Positions 18,144 through 27,832 of a stretch of 64,000 bases of DNA are shown piece by piece. The notes under the pieces are model-generated. The model was not told the origin of the DNA and made no database searches. It was given only the letters and a program-made list of their open reading frames with translations. Origin of the DNA: Polaribacter sargassicola (lineage in GTDB: Bacteria > Bacteroidota > Bacteroidia > Flavobacteriales > Flavobacteriaceae). A program made the translations under genes and the position numbers. How positions within the stretch are numbered: the stretch's first letter is position 1; every line of letters starts with the position of its first letter. The DNA lies in the NCBI RefSeq assembly GCF_021991835.1, contig NZ_JAHDAU010000008.1:1-64000 (forward strand), read 5' to 3'.

Positions 18144-19610
18144 ATGAGGAGATTTTTTTTACTTTTAGTACTTACCATTTTTTTTGCTGCTAATTCATTC
18201 GCTCAATTTACTACAAATGAGATTACTTATGCAAAAACTATTAATTTAGAAAACAGTAATAGTTGGGCTGTTGGTGGAGGTTTTAGCAACTTTATTATGC
18301 ATGGAGATATGCGTTCTATTGGAACTAGTGATGATACTCAATACTTAAACTTTGGAGTATTTGCATATGTAGACAAAATGTTTAACCCTTTATTAGGTTT
18401 AGAACTTAAAGCTACCTATTCAAAAATTTCAGGAGGTGCACAATATTTCTCTGATGTCTATGAACTTTTATATGTTGATAACACAGTTATTAGAGACAAT
18501 ATGAGATTCGAAGGAAAAGCTTTAGGAGCTGAGTTAAACTTAATCTTAAACTTTACAAACTTATATCAAACATCAACCAGAAATTGGAATGCTGCAGGAT
18601 ATTTTGGGTTGGGATATCATCAATATGACTCTGCCTTATATGAGATAAATCCAACAGGAGAAGATAATCTTTTAGTAGATTTTGGTTATAATAAAGCTAG
18701 AAATAGTGTTAATAAGGCTAGTTCTATATATTTATCTGGTCAATTTGGTCTTAAAAGAAGAATTAGTAAGCGAGTAGATTTAGAATTTAGAACTGGTATT
18801 TATTTTAATTACGAAGATCATTTAGATGCTGCAATATCTAATAAACAAGACTGGGAAACATTCTTTGTTACTAGTCTTGGTGCAGTTGTAAAATTAGGTA
18901 AGAAAAAAGTATTTGCTATTTGGGGAGATGATACCCTAGGTCAACAAAGTAACCCTGGCCTTAGAATTAGTGACACAGATAAAGATGGGGTAATGGACCA
19001 ACTAGATATAGAACCTAATACACCTGCAGGAGTATTGGTTTATGGTAACGGTAAAGCTATTGATTCTGATCAAGATGGATTACCAGATTATAAAGATAAA
19101 TGCCCATTAGTTTATGGTCCTATCTCTAATGAAGGTTGTCCTGTACTTGTTGATTCTGATAAAGATGGAATTACCGATGATAAAGATGCTTGCCCTGATA
19201 CACCAGGAGTTATCGAAAATAATGGTTGTCCTAAACAAGTAACTACAGTCAATAACAATATTACTCAACAAATTAATTTATTAGCAGCTAGTATTAATTT
19301 TAATACTAATAGTGATAAAATTAAACCTGTTTCTTATACAACTATTGATGAGATTATATCTCTAATGAAAAAAATTCCTGAAATTAAATTTATAATTGAA
19401 GGACATACAGATAACGTAGGAAACGACAACTATAATTTAGATTTATCTCAAAGAAGAGCTACAAGTGTAGTTAATTATATGATTAAACAAGGTATTTCTA
19501 ACGACCGACTAGAGTCTGAAGGTTTTGGAGAAACTAGACCTAAGTTTTCTAACAATACTGAAGGTGGAAGACAATTAAATAGAAGAGTGGAAATAAAACC
19601 AAAGCAATAA
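18144..19610 (+). CDS. OmpA-family protein with thrombospondin type 3 repeats
   Basis: 488 residues with a signal peptide (MRRFFLLLVL to NSFAQ). An N-terminal region of beta-strands to about residue 260 is likely the outer-membrane barrel. Calcium-binding TSP3-type repeats follow: DTDKDGVMDQ, DSDQDGLPDYKDKCP and DSDKDGITDDKDACPDTPG. Residues about 370-488 form the OmpA peptidoglycan-binding domain (FIIEGHTDNVGNDNYNLDLS, LNRRVEIKP). It probably tethers the outer membrane to the cell wall. A perfect hairpin shared with the convergent gldC ends the transcript. Confidence 0.9.
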   Translation: MRRFFLLLVLTIFFAANSFAQFTTNEITYAKTINLENSNSWAVGGGFSNFIMHGDMRSIGTSDDTQYLNFGVFAYVDKMFNPLLGLELKATYSKISGGAQYFSDVYELLYVDNTVIRDNMRFEGKALGAELNLILNFTNLYQTSTRNWNAAGYFGLGYHQYDSALYEINPTGEDNLLVDFGYNKARNSVNKASSIYLSGQFGLKRRISKRVDLEFRTGIYFNYEDHLDAAISNKQDWETFFVTSLGAVVKLGKKKVFAIWGDDTLGQQSNPGLRISDTDKDGVMDQLDIEPNTPAGVLVYGNGKAIDSDQDGLPDYKDKCPLVYGPISNEGCPVLVDSDKDGITDDKDACPDTPGVIENNGCPKQVTTVNNNITQQINLLAASINFNTNSDKIKPVSYTTIDEIISLMKKIPEIKFIIEGHTDNVGNDNYNLDLSQRRATSVVNYMIKQGISNDRLESEGFGETRPKFSNNTEGGRQLNRRVEIKPKQ

Positions 19611-19624
19611 AATAAAGCTTATTA

Positions 19625-19670
19625 TATAAAAGAAAAGAGACTACAAAATTGTAGTCTCTTTTCTTTTATA
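19625..19670. terminator. Bidirectional terminator between the OmpA-like gene and gldC
   Basis: A 22-bp perfect stem (19625-19646 with 19649-19670) with only two bases in the loop. It is A-rich on one side and T-rich on the other, so it can end transcripts from both convergent genes. Confidence 0.88.
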
Positions 19671-19704
19671 TTTATACTTTCTTAAAAGTATAAAACTATA
19701 TCAT

Positions 19705-20040
19705 TTACTTTTTAAGTTCTAACTTTTCCGCAAAGTATTCACAGAAATCTCTCATAGTTGCACTCATTTTTTGGTCATCTGTTGCTCTTTCAAAACTGTC
19801 TGCCATAGACATTAATGTTTGATGATAAAACTGCTTCATTTCATCTATAGGCATATCTTTTGTCCATAGATCCATGCGCAATGTATCTTTTTGCTTATGA
19901 TCCCAAACAGAAATCATAACAGCTTTTGACTCTGCTTTATCTATACCACCATCTATTGCTGTCCAAAAGATTTCTTCTGGAACCTTATTTTCATCTAACC
20001 CAATTTCGAAATTAACTTGTGAATTATGTTTTACTGACAT
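19705..20040 (-). CDS. gldC: Gliding motility protein GldC
   Basis: 111 residues, cytoplasmic (no signal peptide), matching GldC in length and pattern (SQVNFEIGLDENKVPEEIFW, a run around WTKDMPIDEMKQFYHQTLMSMA). In F. johnsoniae GldC accompanies GldB and supports gliding, though it is not essential. The start codon overlaps the gldB stop by one base (TAATG), so translation is likely coupled. Its exact biochemical role is not known. Confidence 0.92.
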   Translation of the reverse strand: MSVKHNSQVNFEIGLDENKVPEEIFWTAIDGGIDKAESKAVMISVWDHKQKDTLRMDLWTKDMPIDEMKQFYHQTLMSMADSFERATDDQKMSATMRDFCEYFAEKLELKK

Positions 20041-20999
20041 TATTTTTTAGGCTTATATTTTGATTTATTGAACAATTCTTGCGAATCAATTATTAATAAC
20101 TCTTGCAAAGATACATCATTATTTTGCATAAAAGATTTTACTATTTGCCAACCAAACCAAACACCAATTCTACCAGGTGATTGACTATCTTGCTGTAAAT
20201 AAAATTTAGAAAAAGGTGCTATATCTAAAAACCTTTTATTAAGCTTGGTATCTGTACTAAATAGTAATTTTTTTTCTATAAAATACTTCCAAACTTTATC
20301 TTCATTATCAATACTCCATTTTAATTTGTCTTCAGAATATCCAATTTTTAGTTTGTCTGAAATCTTAGGTAAATACAAATCTAATAAGTACATCTTTTTT
20401 CCTTCAAAAACCATCTTTTCTACAAAGGTTCTACTTGTTGTTGTTGATAATTGTTTTTCTATGATAGCATTTGCTACATCAACAACTATATTTTCTTTTG
20501 TATTATTTTCTTTAATATATTTTGGATAATCAGAGTAAAACTTATGATTCTTCCCCAAATAAACATCCAAAGAAATTAACAATAAACTATCTGCATAAAT
20601 AACTCTACTATTATAATCTATATTAGATAACATAGTTACTATTTTAGGCGCTTTAAAATTAGGGTTATAGTATTTAACATGCTTAAACAAAGAAATTAAT
20701 TCTTCTTTATTTTTAGAAAAATCTTTATATAATTTCTGTGTTTCTAAAAATAATTCTTGTTCATCTTTATTATTAATCTTACTTATAGCAACACTATCTG
20801 TAATATTTTTTGGGAATAAATATGGATACTTATTTTTTACCTGATTTAAAGTTGTTTTATTTGAAGTATAAAAATCGACATCAAATCTATCTACTTGTAA
20901 ACTTACCCCTACATCTGATACATTAACATCTTTTAATTTTTCTTTATTACAAGAAAAAAAAACAAATAAAACCACCAATACTATTAAAAAAAATCTCAT
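20040..20999 (-). CDS. gldB: Gliding motility lipoprotein GldB
   Basis: 319 residues with a lipoprotein signal (MRFFLIVLVV, lipobox FSC, Cys17). The body matches GldB (VSLQVDRFDVDFYTSN, KNKYPYLFPKN, and the C-terminal IGVWFGWQIVKSFM segment). GldB is required for gliding in F. johnsoniae and is linked to the type IX secretion machinery at the cell envelope. The stop overlaps the gldC start. The divergent nadE begins about 60 bases away, so the two promoters share a short region. Confidence 0.93.
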   Translation of the reverse strand: MRFFLIVLVVLFVFFSCNKEKLKDVNVSDVGVSLQVDRFDVDFYTSNKTTLNQVKNKYPYLFPKNITDSVAISKINNKDEQELFLETQKLYKDFSKNKEELISLFKHVKYYNPNFKAPKIVTMLSNIDYNSRVIYADSLLLISLDVYLGKNHKFYSDYPKYIKENNTKENIVVDVANAIIEKQLSTTTSRTFVEKMVFEGKKMYLLDLYLPKISDKLKIGYSEDKLKWSIDNEDKVWKYFIEKKLLFSTDTKLNKRFLDIAPFSKFYLQQDSQSPGRIGVWFGWQIVKSFMQNNDVSLQELLIIDSQELFNKSKYKPKK

Positions 21000-21058
21000 A
21001 AACTTTGTATCTTGCTATTCTGAATATAAAACGATAAAAATACTAAAATAGTTTGTCC

Positions 21059-21847
21059 ATGAAGACTGAAATAGTTGCAAAATATATAATAGATTGGTTA
21101 AAAGATTATGCTGTAAACGCTAAAGTAAATGGATTTGTTGTTGGTGTTTCTGGAGGTATAGATTCTGCTTTAACATCTACATTATGTGCTAAAACAGGTT
21201 TACCTACATTATGTGTAGAAATGCCTATACACCAAGCAGAAAACCAAGTAACAAGAGCAAACGAACATATAGAACAATTAAAAAAACGTTTTACAAATGT
21301 TTTAAGCACTAAAGTAGATTTAACTTCTACGTTTGAGGGTTTTAAAAAAGTGGTTCCTAATGTAGAACCTTCTCCTAAAGTAGATCTTTCTCTTGCTAAT
21401 ACTAGAGCTAGATTAAGAATGACAACATTATATTATTTAGCAGGTTTACATGGATATTTAGTTGCTGGAACAGGGAATAAAGTTGAAGATTTTGGAGTAG
21501 GTTTTTACACAAAATATGGTGATGGAGGTGTAGATTTAAGTCCTATTGCAGATTTAATGAAATCGGAAGTATATGAATTAGCTGCTTTTTTAGAAGTACC
21601 AAATTCTATTCAAAAAGCACAACCTACAGATGGTTTGTTTGGAGACAGCAGAACAGACGAAGACCAATTAGGAGCCTCTTATGACGAGCTAGAATGGGCG
21701 ATGAATATGCAAGATGAAGGAAAAGTTTTAAGTGATTTTTCTGGCAGAGAACAAGAAGTTTTTAAGATATATACCAGATTAAATACAATTAATCAACATA
21801 AAATGTTACCAATTCCTGTTTGCGAAATACCTAAAGAAATCAAATAA
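21059..21847 (+). CDS. nadE: NH3-dependent NAD synthetase
   Basis: 262 residues from the ATG at 21059, preferred over an upstream in-frame TTG at 21053. It has the N-type ATP pyrophosphatase P-loop SGGIDS (31-36) and further blocks VAGTGNKVEDFGVGFYTKYG and KAQPTDGLFGDSRTDE. There is no N-terminal glutaminase domain, so it should use ammonia to amidate deamido-NAD in the last step of NAD synthesis. It is divergent from gldB and closed by a long hairpin terminator. Confidence 0.95.
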   Translation: MKTEIVAKYIIDWLKDYAVNAKVNGFVVGVSGGIDSALTSTLCAKTGLPTLCVEMPIHQAENQVTRANEHIEQLKKRFTNVLSTKVDLTSTFEGFKKVVPNVEPSPKVDLSLANTRARLRMTTLYYLAGLHGYLVAGTGNKVEDFGVGFYTKYGDGGVDLSPIADLMKSEVYELAAFLEVPNSIQKAQPTDGLFGDSRTDEDQLGASYDELEWAMNMQDEGKVLSDFSGREQEVFKIYTRLNTINQHKMLPIPVCEIPKEIK

Positions 21848-21850
21848 AAT

Positions 21851-21896
21851 TATATAAAAAAAGCCTTAATTTAAAAATTAAGGCTTTTTTTATATA
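21851..21896 (+). terminator. Intrinsic terminator after nadE
   Basis: A 22-bp stem (21851-21872 with 21875-21896) with a two-base loop and a T-rich right arm, the same design as the terminator at 19625-19670. It can also stop the small minus-strand frame at 21901-22032. Confidence 0.88.
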
Positions 21897-21900
21897 ATGT

Positions 21901-22032
21901 CTACAATAAATTTGCAGCTACCATTACTTTTTTAATTTGCATATAAGCTCTTTTTTTAGAACCTTTAGAAATTTCAAATGGTAACAAAATAAATAATTGG
22001 ACGATTTTTAATAATTGTAATGTTCTTTTCAT
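21901..22032 (-). CDS. Possible 43-residue basic membrane-associated peptide
   Basis: An ATG at 22032-22030 opens a 43-codon frame ending TAG at 21901. The predicted peptide has a basic N-terminus (MKRTLQLLK), a hydrophobic core (IVQLFILLPFE) and a basic second half (KGSKKRAYMQIKKV). It begins about 100 bases from the dnaG end, and its stop abuts a strong hairpin that could terminate it. I do not recognise the family. Chance frames of this size are common in AT-rich DNA, but the position and amphipathic make-up give it some credit. Confidence 0.35.
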   Translation of the reverse strand: MKRTLQLLKIVQLFILLPFEISKGSKKRAYMQIKKVMVAANLL

Positions 22033-22131
22033 AGTTGTTTGTTTTTCTTAGCGCTTGCAATGTACAAAAAAACAAACTAAAATTGATACCTATAAATAAG
22101 TAAAAATACTTGTATTTACAATTTGTTAATA

Positions 22132-24156
22132 TTAAACTACTCTATTAAGCTTTTCATACAACCTCATTTTTAAACTTGTATAGTTTTTTATAACCTCTAA
22201 ATCTATAGACATATCTTGGTTTAGACTAGCTTCACTCATTAATTCTTCTATTTTTTCTCCTATTAAAACTCTTCGTAAATTAAAAATTGCATCATTCACA
22301 GCCTTTCTTAAAACCTCTAATGCACCTGTAACATAGATATTTTGTCTTTCCCAATCACTAAGTCTCATATTTGGATTTTCTTCATCCATTAAAATGGATG
22401 TAACAATATTTCTAATTTCTGGATTTTTATGATTTACCAAACCATCCATTTCTAATTTTTCGTATTGATTTAGCTGATGTATGATTTCTGCATAAATCTC
22501 TTGAAAAACTTCATTAGAAAATTCTATTTCATCATCTTGTAAATGCACATAAATTTCTGCTGAAACTAAATTTTGATATTTCCTGGTAGTTATTTCTTCT
22601 TTACCAGAATCATTAACCTCAATAACCTCTTCTAAAAACTCTACCTCTTCATTACCATATAAAAGTAAAATTCTTATTATTTCTGTTTCTAAGATAGAAA
22701 GTTGATCTATTTTTTGTGTAGATATTTTACCTCCTTTAACAACTCCCATTTTTGTTTGCTCTTGTTCAGCAAAATATTCTGGTGGTGGTTGATTAGGATC
22801 TTGTTGCGTACTATTTAATTGCGTTTTTTGTGCTCTTTTACTTTTCTCTTGTAATCCTTTTTTTAATAATTGAGCCAACTCACTAAATAAAACTCGTTCT
22901 GAAATGTCCATAATTCTAGAACATTCTTGCACATAAACTTCTCTTTGAATACCATCAGGAATTTTAGAAATACTAGTTACGATATCTCTAATTACTCCTG
23001 CTTTTTTTATTGGATCGTTATTAGAATCCTTTAATAAAAGTGATACTTTAAAATTGATAAAATCTTGAGTAGAATTCTCTAAATACTCTTTTAATTCTGT
23101 ATTAGAATGGCTTTTAGCAAAACTATCTGGATCTTCCCCATCAGGAAATTGAACTACTTTTACGTTCATTCCTTGTTCTAGAATTAAATCGATTCCACGA
23201 ATAGAAGCTCTAATTCCCGCTGCATCACCATCAAATAAAACAGTAATATTTTTTGTTAACCTATTTATTAAACGTATTTGATCTGATGTTAAAGCAGTAC
23301 CAGAAGAAGCTACTACATTTTCTACACCAGATTGATTAAAAGAAATTACATCTGTATAACCTTCTACCAAAAAACAATTGTCTTGTTTGGCAATCTCTTT
23401 TTTAGCTTGATAAATACCATATAAAATTTTACTCTTATGGTAAATATCACTCTCTGGAGAGTTTAAATATTTGGCTGCTTTTTTATCCGCAGTTAAAATA
23501 CGACCACCAAAACCTAAAATTCTACCAGACATAGAGTGAATAGGAAACATTACACGACCTTTAAAACGATCGAACTGTTTGTTTTCTTTTACAATTGTTA
23601 AACCTGTAGATGCTAAATATTTTAAATCATATCCTTTAGCTAAGGCAGCATTTGTAAAATTATCCCACTCATCAATACAATAACCTAAATCAAATTTTTT
23701 AATAGTTTCGTCTGTAAAACCACGTTCTTTAAAATAACTTAAACCTATTGCTTTTCCTTTATTGGTATTAAGCATAACATTATTAAAGTAATCTTTGGCA
23801 AAGTTAGAAACCATAAACATACTTTCTCGCTCATTCATCTGTTCTTTTTCTTCAGATGTTTGCTCGGTTTCTTCAATTTCTATATTGTACTTTTTTGCCA
23901 ACCACCTTAGAGCTTCTGGATACGAATAATGCTCATGCTCCATTAGAAAAGAAACAGAATTACCTCCTTTACCTGTAGAAAAATCTTTCCAGATTTGTTT
24001 TACTGGAGACACCATAAATGATGGTGATTTTTCATCTGTAAACGGACTTAATCCTTTAAAATTACTTCCGGCTTTTTTAAGCTGAACAAATTCGCCAATA
24101 ACCTCCTCTACTCTTGCAGATTCGAAAATACGGTCTATAGAACTTCTTGATATCAT
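22132..24156 (-). CDS. dnaG: DNA primase DnaG, without zinc ligands
   Basis: 674 residues. It synthesises RNA primers at the replication fork. The TOPRIM core is intact (LVEGYTDVISFNQSG, then LFDGDAAGIRASIRG). A C-terminal DnaB-interacting region ends at LYEKLNRVV. In the N-terminal zinc domain, CPFH is replaced by SPFT (37-40) and the second cysteine pair by FSTGKGG (59-65), though the surrounding EKSPSF and GG are kept. The domain probably folds without zinc; I recall the same in other flavobacteria. A TATATTTG box on the minus strand at 24184-24191 is a possible promoter. Confidence 0.95.
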   Translation of the reverse strand: MISRSSIDRIFESARVEEVIGEFVQLKKAGSNFKGLSPFTDEKSPSFMVSPVKQIWKDFSTGKGGNSVSFLMEHEHYSYPEALRWLAKKYNIEIEETEQTSEEKEQMNERESMFMVSNFAKDYFNNVMLNTNKGKAIGLSYFKERGFTDETIKKFDLGYCIDEWDNFTNAALAKGYDLKYLASTGLTIVKENKQFDRFKGRVMFPIHSMSGRILGFGGRILTADKKAAKYLNSPESDIYHKSKILYGIYQAKKEIAKQDNCFLVEGYTDVISFNQSGVENVVASSGTALTSDQIRLINRLTKNITVLFDGDAAGIRASIRGIDLILEQGMNVKVVQFPDGEDPDSFAKSHSNTELKEYLENSTQDFINFKVSLLLKDSNNDPIKKAGVIRDIVTSISKIPDGIQREVYVQECSRIMDISERVLFSELAQLLKKGLQEKSKRAQKTQLNSTQQDPNQPPPEYFAEQEQTKMGVVKGGKISTQKIDQLSILETEIIRILLLYGNEEVEFLEEVIEVNDSGKEEITTRKYQNLVSAEIYVHLQDDEIEFSNEVFQEIYAEIIHQLNQYEKLEMDGLVNHKNPEIRNIVTSILMDEENPNMRLSDWERQNIYVTGALEVLRKAVNDAIFNLRRVLIGEKIEELMSEASLNQDMSIDLEVIKNYTSLKMRLYEKLNRVV

Positions 24157-24183
24157 TAAATGATTTTATTTAAAAAAGGATAG

Positions 24184-24191
24184 CAAATATA
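24184..24191 (-). promoter_or_regulatory. Candidate -7 box for dnaG
   Basis: TATATTTG followed by C on the minus strand, 27 bases before the dnaG start and just past the clpX terminator. No TTG is found at the expected -33 position. Confidence 0.45.
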
Positions 24192-24213
24192 AGAATTACA
24201 TATTTTATTAATT

Positions 24214-24250
24214 TAATAAAAAAACCTCATTAAATTAATAATGAGGTTTT
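24214..24250 (-). terminator. Intrinsic terminator of clpP-clpX
   Basis: AAAACCTCATTA (24221-24232) pairs with TAATGAGGTTTT (24239-24250), with a T-rich stretch on the minus strand after it. It lies 20 bases past the clpX stop. Confidence 0.85.
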
Positions 24251-24269
24251 AATTTTTATTTTTAAAATT

Positions 24270-25508
24270 CTAAGAAGCTGCTTTTAATTTTTTTAATGTA
24301 GAATTAGACAGTTTTTCTTCTGCATATTCTTTGGTCACATTAAATTCTTTAACATTAGAACTTGGTAAATCAAACATTGCGTCTGTAAAAATAGCTTCGC
24401 AAAGAGACCTTAAACCTCTTGCTCCTAATTTATATTCTACCGCTTTATCTACAATATAATTTAAAGCATCTTCATCTATACTAAAAGAAACACCATCCAT
24501 ACTAAATAACTTTGCATATTGCTTAATAATAGAGTTTTTAGGCTCTGTTAAAATAGCTCGTAAAGTTTTAGCATCTAAAGGATTCATGTAACTTAAAACT
24601 GGCAAACGACCAATAATTTCTGGAATTAAACCAAATGCTTTTAAATCTGAAGGAATAATGTATTGTAATAAATTTTCTTCATCTACATTATCATCTTCTA
24701 AAGAAGCTCCAAACCCAACAGCTTGCATATTTAAACGCTTACTTATAGATCTTTCTATACCAGAAAATGCGCCACCGGCAATAAATAAAATCTCTTTAGT
24801 ATCTACTTCTATAAATTTTTGATCTGGATGTTTTCTTCCTCCTTTTGGAGCAACATTTACAACAGTTCCTTCCAATAATTTTAATAAAGCTTGCTGCACA
24901 CCTTCACCAGAAACATCTCTAGTTATTGAAGGATTATCTCCTTTTCTGGCAATTTTATCTATCTCATCAATAAAAATAATACCTCTTTGTGCTTTTTCTA
25001 CATCGTAATCTGCAGCTTGTAATAATTTACTTAAAATACTTTCTACATCTTCTCCTACATAACCAGCTTGTGTTAAAACTGTTGCATCTACAATAGCAAA
25101 AGGTACATTTAGCATTCTTGCAATTGTTTTAGCTACAAGGGTTTTTCCGGTTCCGGTTTCTCCTACTAAAACAATATTAGATTTTTCTATTTCTACATCA
25201 TCTTTATCGTCTTTTGTCTGTAATAATCTTTTATAATGATTATAAACAGCAACAGACATCGCTCTTTTTGTTTCTAATTGACCAATTATATATTGATCTA
25301 GAAATTCTTTAATTTCAAGAGGTTTTTTTAAAATTAAATCTTCAGATAAAGAACTAGATTTTGCTTCAGAAATTTCTTCTTGTACAATACCGTGTGCTTG
25401 TTCTATACATTTATCACAGATATGAGCATCCATACCTGCAATTAACATATCTGTTTCTGCTTTTTTACGTCCGCAAAACGAACATTCTAAATTTTCTTCT
25501 TTCGACAT
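24270..25508 (-). CDS. clpX: ATP-dependent Clp protease ATPase subunit ClpX
   Basis: 412 residues. ClpX unfolds tagged proteins and feeds them to ClpP. The N-terminal zinc domain is complete (Cys9, Cys12, Cys31, Cys34). Walker A is GETGTGKT (116-123) and Walker B is IIFIDE (176-181); the GYVGEDVES pore-loop and GARGLRS sensor 2 segments are present. It follows clpP after a 60-base gap that contains a small inverted repeat (25537-25558, TTAACAAT arms) without a T run, so the pair is likely one transcript. Confidence 0.97.
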   Translation of the reverse strand: MSKEENLECSFCGRKKAETDMLIAGMDAHICDKCIEQAHGIVQEEISEAKSSSLSEDLILKKPLEIKEFLDQYIIGQLETKRAMSVAVYNHYKRLLQTKDDKDDVEIEKSNIVLVGETGTGKTLVAKTIARMLNVPFAIVDATVLTQAGYVGEDVESILSKLLQAADYDVEKAQRGIIFIDEIDKIARKGDNPSITRDVSGEGVQQALLKLLEGTVVNVAPKGGRKHPDQKFIEVDTKEILFIAGGAFSGIERSISKRLNMQAVGFGASLEDDNVDEENLLQYIIPSDLKAFGLIPEIIGRLPVLSYMNPLDAKTLRAILTEPKNSIIKQYAKLFSMDGVSFSIDEDALNYIVDKAVEYKLGARGLRSLCEAIFTDAMFDLPSSNVKEFNVTKEYAEEKLSNSTLKKLKAAS

Positions 25509-25568
25509 TATTTACCTGGCTTTTCACCTTTTACTCTTAACAATAAATGTATTGTTAAAAACTAATTT

Positions 25569-26228
25569 TTATTTTCTTGCTAAAACTTCATCAATCATTC
25601 CGTAAGCTTTTGCCTCATCTGCTTTCATCCAATAATCTCTATCAGAATCATTATGTACTTTTTCTATTGTTTGACCAGAATGATTTGCTATAATAGCATA
25701 CAACTCGTCTTTTAACTTTAAAATTTCTCTTGCAGTAATCTCAATATCAGAAGCTTGCCCTTGAGCACCACCTAACGGTTGATGAATCATTACTCTAGAA
25801 TGTGGTAATGCAGAACGTTTACCAGCAGCACCAGCACACATTAAAACTGCTCCCATAGAAGCTGCCATACCTGTACAAATAGTAGCAACATCTGGCTTTA
25901 TAAATTGCATTGTATCATAAATACCTAAACCTGCATAAACACCTCCTCCTGGAGAATTTATATAAATTGAAATATCTTTATTAGCATCTACACTTTCTAA
26001 AAACAATAATTGAGCTTGAATAACATTTGCTACTTGGTCATTAATCCCTGTTCCTAAAAAGATAATTCTATCCATCATTAAACGAGAAAAAACATCCATT
26101 TGTGTAATGTTCATTTGTCGTTCTTCCATAATATATGGCGTTAAACTACTTGTTATTTTACCAAAATATGTACTGCTTATTCCTTGATGTTTTGTTGCGT
26201 ATTTTTCGAACTCTTTTCCGTAATCCAT
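25569..26228 (-). CDS. clpP: ATP-dependent Clp protease proteolytic subunit
   Basis: 219 residues, serine protease of the ClpP barrel. The catalytic Ser124 sits in GMAASMG and His149 in MIHQP. The Asp lies in the [15 protein letters not shown] region near the C-terminus. There is a short N-terminal extension relative to the mature enzyme, as is usual before autoprocessing. It is the first gene of clpP-clpX. tig lies upstream in the same direction but a hairpin at 26303-26338 separates them. Confidence 0.97.
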   Translation of the reverse strand: MDYGKEFEKYATKHQGISSTYFGKITSSLTPYIMEERQMNITQMDVFSRLMMDRIIFLGTGINDQVANVIQAQLLFLESVDANKDISIYINSPGGGVYAGLGIYDTMQFIKPDVATICTGMAASMGAVLMCAGAAGKRSALPHSRVMIHQPLGGAQGQASDIEITAREILKLKDELYAIIANHSGQTIEKVHNDSDRDYWMKADEAKAYGMIDEVLARK

Positions 26229-26302
26229 TTCGTGATTCTGTTTTAAGTTTATTATTGTAAATATAAGAACTATTCTCTTAATATTTTGTTACAGTTAGTT
26301 GC

Positions 26303-26338
26303 TAAAAAAAACCCGAATCTTACAATTCAGGTTTTTTT
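26303..26338 (-). terminator. Intrinsic terminator after tig
   Basis: On the minus strand CCTGAAT pairs with ATTCGGG (one T-G pair), followed by a run of eight T. It starts about 80 bases beyond the tig stop and before clpP. Confidence 0.75.
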
Positions 26339-26415
26339 GATTATGATATTTTTTACTTAAATAAATATATTTTAATTAGCTTAAGTAAAGTGCTATAACA
26401 ATCTTAGACTGTTAT

Positions 26416-27738
26416 TTATTTGTAAACTTCTTTGATAAAATCTTCGTAAGAAACTTCTTTTGTTTTAAAATTGATGTTCTCTTTATAAAAAGCCAATAAT
26501 TTTTGACTAATTAATTGAGTTTGTAATTTTTGAGCTTCTTCTTGGTTTTGTAAAATTCTACCAGCAATATCATCTAACTCTTTTTCTTCTGGGTTCATGT
26601 TACCAAATTGAGCCATTTGCTGACGGATAAAAACCTTAGCGTAATCTACTAATTCTTTATAATCAATTTTAATATCGTTATCTTTCATAATCTTACCTTC
26701 GATTAATTGATAACGCAAACCTTTTTCTGATTTCTCGTATTCTGCAGCAGCTTCTTCTTCTGTTAATGGTTTTTCACCAGCAGTTGCTAACCATTTTTTT
26801 AAGAAATCTGCAGGTAAATCAAACTTTGTATTTTCTACTAAATACTCTATTACAGAGTTTAATAACTGTTGGTCTCCTTGTTGTAAGAATTGCTTTTCTG
26901 CGTCTTCTTTAATTTTTTCTTTTAATTCTGTTACAGAAGTTACACTACCATCAGCAAATAATTTATCAAATAATTCTTTATCTAAATCTGCTGGTTCTGT
27001 TTTAGTAATTTCTTCTACAGTTAAAGTTACTGTAACATCTAAATCATGAATTGCATCATGATCTACACCTAAAATGTTCTGTAATTTATGGTCGTCTTCA
27101 AATAATTTTTTAGTTTCTAACTCAATTACATCTCCAACTTTAGCTCCTATTACTTTCTTTTCGTTTTTCTTCCCTTTAAGGTCATTTACTAAGAAAGTAG
27201 ATTTTTTGTTGATTCCTTTTTCTTCATTAACAAAAGTACCTGTTACGTTAGAGTGTTCAGTAGCTTCATCTATAGCGCTCATTTTTCCGTAACGTGTCTG
27301 AATATTCTTAACTTCTTCGTCAAGTAACTCATCAGTAGCAACAATATTATATTGTTTTATTTTGTTTTTCTGACTTAAATCTATTTCGAATTCTGGCACT
27401 AAACCTAATTCAAATTCAAAAGAAAAAGCTTCTGCATCCCAATTAAAATCTTCTTGTACTCTAGGTAAAGGATTACCTAATATATCTAATTTTTCTTCTG
27501 TAATATATTTATTTAAAGAATCTTGTAAAAGCTTGTTAACCTCATCTATCATTATAGATTTACCATATTGCTTTTTAATCATCCCCATAGGTACATGACC
27601 TTTTCTAAACCCAGGTACATCTGCTTTTTTACGATAATCTGTTAATAATTTTGTTACCTTTGGTTGATAGTCTTCTGCAACTATATCTACTTTTACAACT
27701 GCGTTTAACGCATCAATGTTTTCTTTTGTAATATTCAT
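26416..27738 (-). CDS. tig: Trigger factor
   Basis: 440 residues. A ribosome-bound chaperone and peptidyl-prolyl isomerase. The ribosome-binding signature GFRKGHVP is at 43-50. The middle PPIase domain is short and diverged (roughly 145-240), and the C-terminal helical domain follows. Gene order tig, clpP, clpX is the classic protein-quality cluster. A perfect consensus promoter lies directly upstream (27772-27801). Confidence 0.93.
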   Translation of the reverse strand: MNITKENIDALNAVVKVDIVAEDYQPKVTKLLTDYRKKADVPGFRKGHVPMGMIKKQYGKSIMIDEVNKLLQDSLNKYITEEKLDILGNPLPRVQEDFNWDAEAFSFEFELGLVPEFEIDLSQKNKIKQYNIVATDELLDEEVKNIQTRYGKMSAIDEATEHSNVTGTFVNEEKGINKKSTFLVNDLKGKKNEKKVIGAKVGDVIELETKKLFEDDHKLQNILGVDHDAIHDLDVTVTLTVEEITKTEPADLDKELFDKLFADGSVTSVTELKEKIKEDAEKQFLQQGDQQLLNSVIEYLVENTKFDLPADFLKKWLATAGEKPLTEEEAAAEYEKSEKGLRYQLIEGKIMKDNDIKIDYKELVDYAKVFIRQQMAQFGNMNPEEKELDDIAGRILQNQEEAQKLQTQLISQKLLAFYKENINFKTKEVSYEDFIKEVYK

Positions 27739-27771
27739 TTCTTAGTCTCTTATTCTTTAAAAAATCGAGTG

Positions 27772-27801
27772 CAAAATTAATCATTTTAATTGATTGCACA
27801 A
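27772..27801 (-). promoter_or_regulatory. Promoter of tig
   Basis: TTG (27799-27801), exactly 19 bases, then TAATTTTG (27772-27779) on the minus strand, 33 bases before the tig start. This is a full match to the Flavobacterium promoter pattern. Confidence 0.75.
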
Positions 27802-27832
27802 ATGTTAAATACTTCTATTTCAGTTATGTTAT

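Noticed and set aside
21053..21058. TTG start for nadE two codons upstream.
   Set aside because: The ATG at 21059 gives the normal N-terminus; two extra residues from a TTG are not supported.
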